7,889 bases of DNA from Sphingobacteriaceae bacterium (lineage in GTDB: Bacteria; Bacteroidota; Bacteroidia; Sphingobacteriales; Sphingobacteriaceae). Shown here piece by piece: positions 7,172 to 7,889 of the stretch (its first letter is position 1; each line of letters begins with the position of its first letter). Below the pieces are notes generated by a model that worked only from the letters and a program-made list of their open reading frames with translations, did not search any database and was not told the origin of the DNA. Location of the stretch: positions 1 to 7,889 of the forward strand of contig CANJWF010000048.1 in the NCBI GenBank assembly GCA_947478315.1, given 5' to 3'. Position numbers and translations under genes: made by a program.

Positions 7172-7216
7172 ATGTATGGTCATTTTAATCGATTCCGAAA
7201 ATAGAACTGGTTATTC

Positions 7217-7256
7217 AAAAAAACGCCGAGCAAGGTTACTATTGCTCGGCGTTTTT
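7217..7256 (-). terminator. Intrinsic terminator of the LRR gene
   Basis: A perfect 15-bp stem (7219-7233 and 7242-7256, arms aaaaacgccgagcaa and complement) encloses an 8-nt loop. On the minus strand the GC-rich stem is followed by seven consecutive U residues, from the A run at 7217-7223. It lies about 20 bp after the stop of the minus-strand LRR gene, as expected for a Rho-independent terminator. The plus strand also has a five-T run, so it may work in both directions. It separates the LRR gene from the mutS remnant. Confidence 0.85.
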
Positions 7257-7277
7257 AATCATTACATCTTATAATTT

Positions 7278-7889
7278 TTATGGTTGTGCTTGAACGGTAG
7301 TTGAATACGTTGCCCAAGGTTGAGTAGCTTTAAAAGAGGTTACCAAATTTGATGGAACTTTAATGACTAAAGAAGGACTAGCACCCAATAAGATATTATT
7401 TGCTCCTACTGCAGTTGAAGAGTTTGTCGGCACTATGGTAGTGTTGACAGTAACGGTTCTTAAACTTGAACAGCCATCAAACAAACCTGGGCTAACTTGC
7501 GTTACGCCTGCAGTTATGGTAATACTAGGGAGCGAAGTGCAGCTTTTAAACATATTAGTTCCTAAGAATGCAGTTGAATTGATAGATCTTGGCAGATTAA
7601 CGGTAACCAAAGCAGTACACCCTTCGAACAATCCCGCAGTAGTTGCTGCTAACGCCAAATTAGCTGGCAGATTAACGGTAGTCAAATTGGTACAATCTCT
7701 AAAAGCAAAATTTGAAATTGTAGTGACATTATCTGATAAGTTCAGAGAAGTCAAACCTGTGCAACCTTCAAAAGCAGAGACTCCTATTGTTATCAAAGAT
7801 GTCGGTAATTGAACGGTGGTCAAATTCGTCAATCCTTTAAACAGACCACCTGGCAAAGCCGTCACTTGGGTAGTACGTAAATCGATAGC
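7278..7889 (-). CDS. BspA-like leucine-rich-repeat protein, 5'-partial (C-terminal part)
   Basis: The frame is open to the right edge (residues A-I-D-L-R-T-T-Q precede the GTG at 7863-7865), so the visible 203 residues are the C-terminal portion and the GTG is not a credible start. There are about six BspA-type (LRR_5) repeats of roughly 23-26 residues, with the pattern AFxxCxxLxxVxLPxxL: for example GLFKGLTNLTTVQLP, AFEGCTGLTSLNLS, AFRDCTNLTTVNLP, LFEGCTALVTVNLP and LFDGCSSLRTVTV. The last segment, SLVIKVPSNLVTSFKATQPW, resembles the usual end of this family (VPxxxVxxYKxxxxW). Such proteins are usually secreted or surface-exposed and bind host or polymer ligands. No signal peptide or anchor is visible here; the former would be outside the window. 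The stop TAA at 7278-7280 is followed by a strong terminator. Ligand unknown. Confidence 0.9.
   Translation of the reverse strand, partial: AIDLRTTQVTALPGGLFKGLTNLTTVQLPTSLITIGVSAFEGCTGLTSLNLSDNVTTISNFAFRDCTNLTTVNLPANLALAATTAGLFEGCTALVTVNLPRSINSTAFLGTNMFKSCTSLPSITITAGVTQVSPGLFDGCSSLRTVTVNTTIVPTNSSTAVGANNILLGASPSLVIKVPSNLVTSFKATQPWATYSTTVQAQP

Noticed and set aside
7080..7274. Plus-strand ORF of 64 codons
   Set aside because: It runs antisense through the mutS remnant and into the LRR terminator hairpin. No protein-like composition or start signal supports it.
6560..7277. CRISPR array, tRNA or attachment site in the gene-free stretch
   Set aside because: No regularly spaced direct repeats, cloverleaf or integrase context is visible.
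7363..7812. Plus-strand ORF of 149 codons
   Set aside because: It is antisense to the LRR repeats. The repeat structure keeps this frame open by chance, and the sense strand has clear LRR motifs.

Overview
The window looks like the chromosome of a low-GC member of the Bacteroidota, possibly the Chitinophagia/Sphingobacteriia side. This is inferred from the MutS and PEP carboxylase sequence types, a BspA-like leucine-rich-repeat protein, the lack of clear Shine-Dalgarno sequences and the AT-rich base composition. No taxonomic search was possible.

Layout from left to right. (1) Positions 2-1192, plus strand: an unrecognised protein of at least 388 residues, probably the C-terminal part of a longer one because its frame is open to the left edge. 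(2) Positions 1193-1293: a perfect 25-bp palindrome between two convergent genes, overlapping a second 13-bp hairpin that runs into the mutS stop, with a 13-bp direct repeat on either side. (3) Positions 1275-3914, minus: mutS, the mismatch-recognition ATPase, with no usable ATG at its conserved N-terminus. (4) Positions 3986-6559, minus: ppc, a Bacteroidota-type PEP carboxylase. It lies 71 bp upstream of mutS in the same direction, so the two may be co-transcribed. (5) Positions 6560-7277: about 720 bp without an intact gene. It holds a roughly 425-bp AT-rich, hairpin-rich, MITE-like element with 19-bp imperfect terminal inverted repeats. Next to it is a remnant of a second mutS 5' end in the same orientation as the real gene, then a strong intrinsic terminator. 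(6) Positions 7278-7889, minus: the C-terminal part of a BspA-like LRR protein, whose start is beyond the right edge.

ppc and mutS are housekeeping genes (anaplerotic carbon fixation, mismatch repair) with no evident joint function. The notable part is the 6.6-7.2 kb region. The mutS remnant is about 92% identical to the real gene over 91 bp. All seven differences fall at third codon positions and six are synonymous, yet the stretch upstream of codon 9 drops to about 60%. The remnant therefore looks like the stump of a diverged mutS that was functional, not a recent duplicate. It ends exactly at the terminal repeat of the MITE-like element. This suggests a past rearrangement or replacement at the ppc-mutS locus. 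I see no defence system, CRISPR array, tRNA, rRNA or complete transposase gene.
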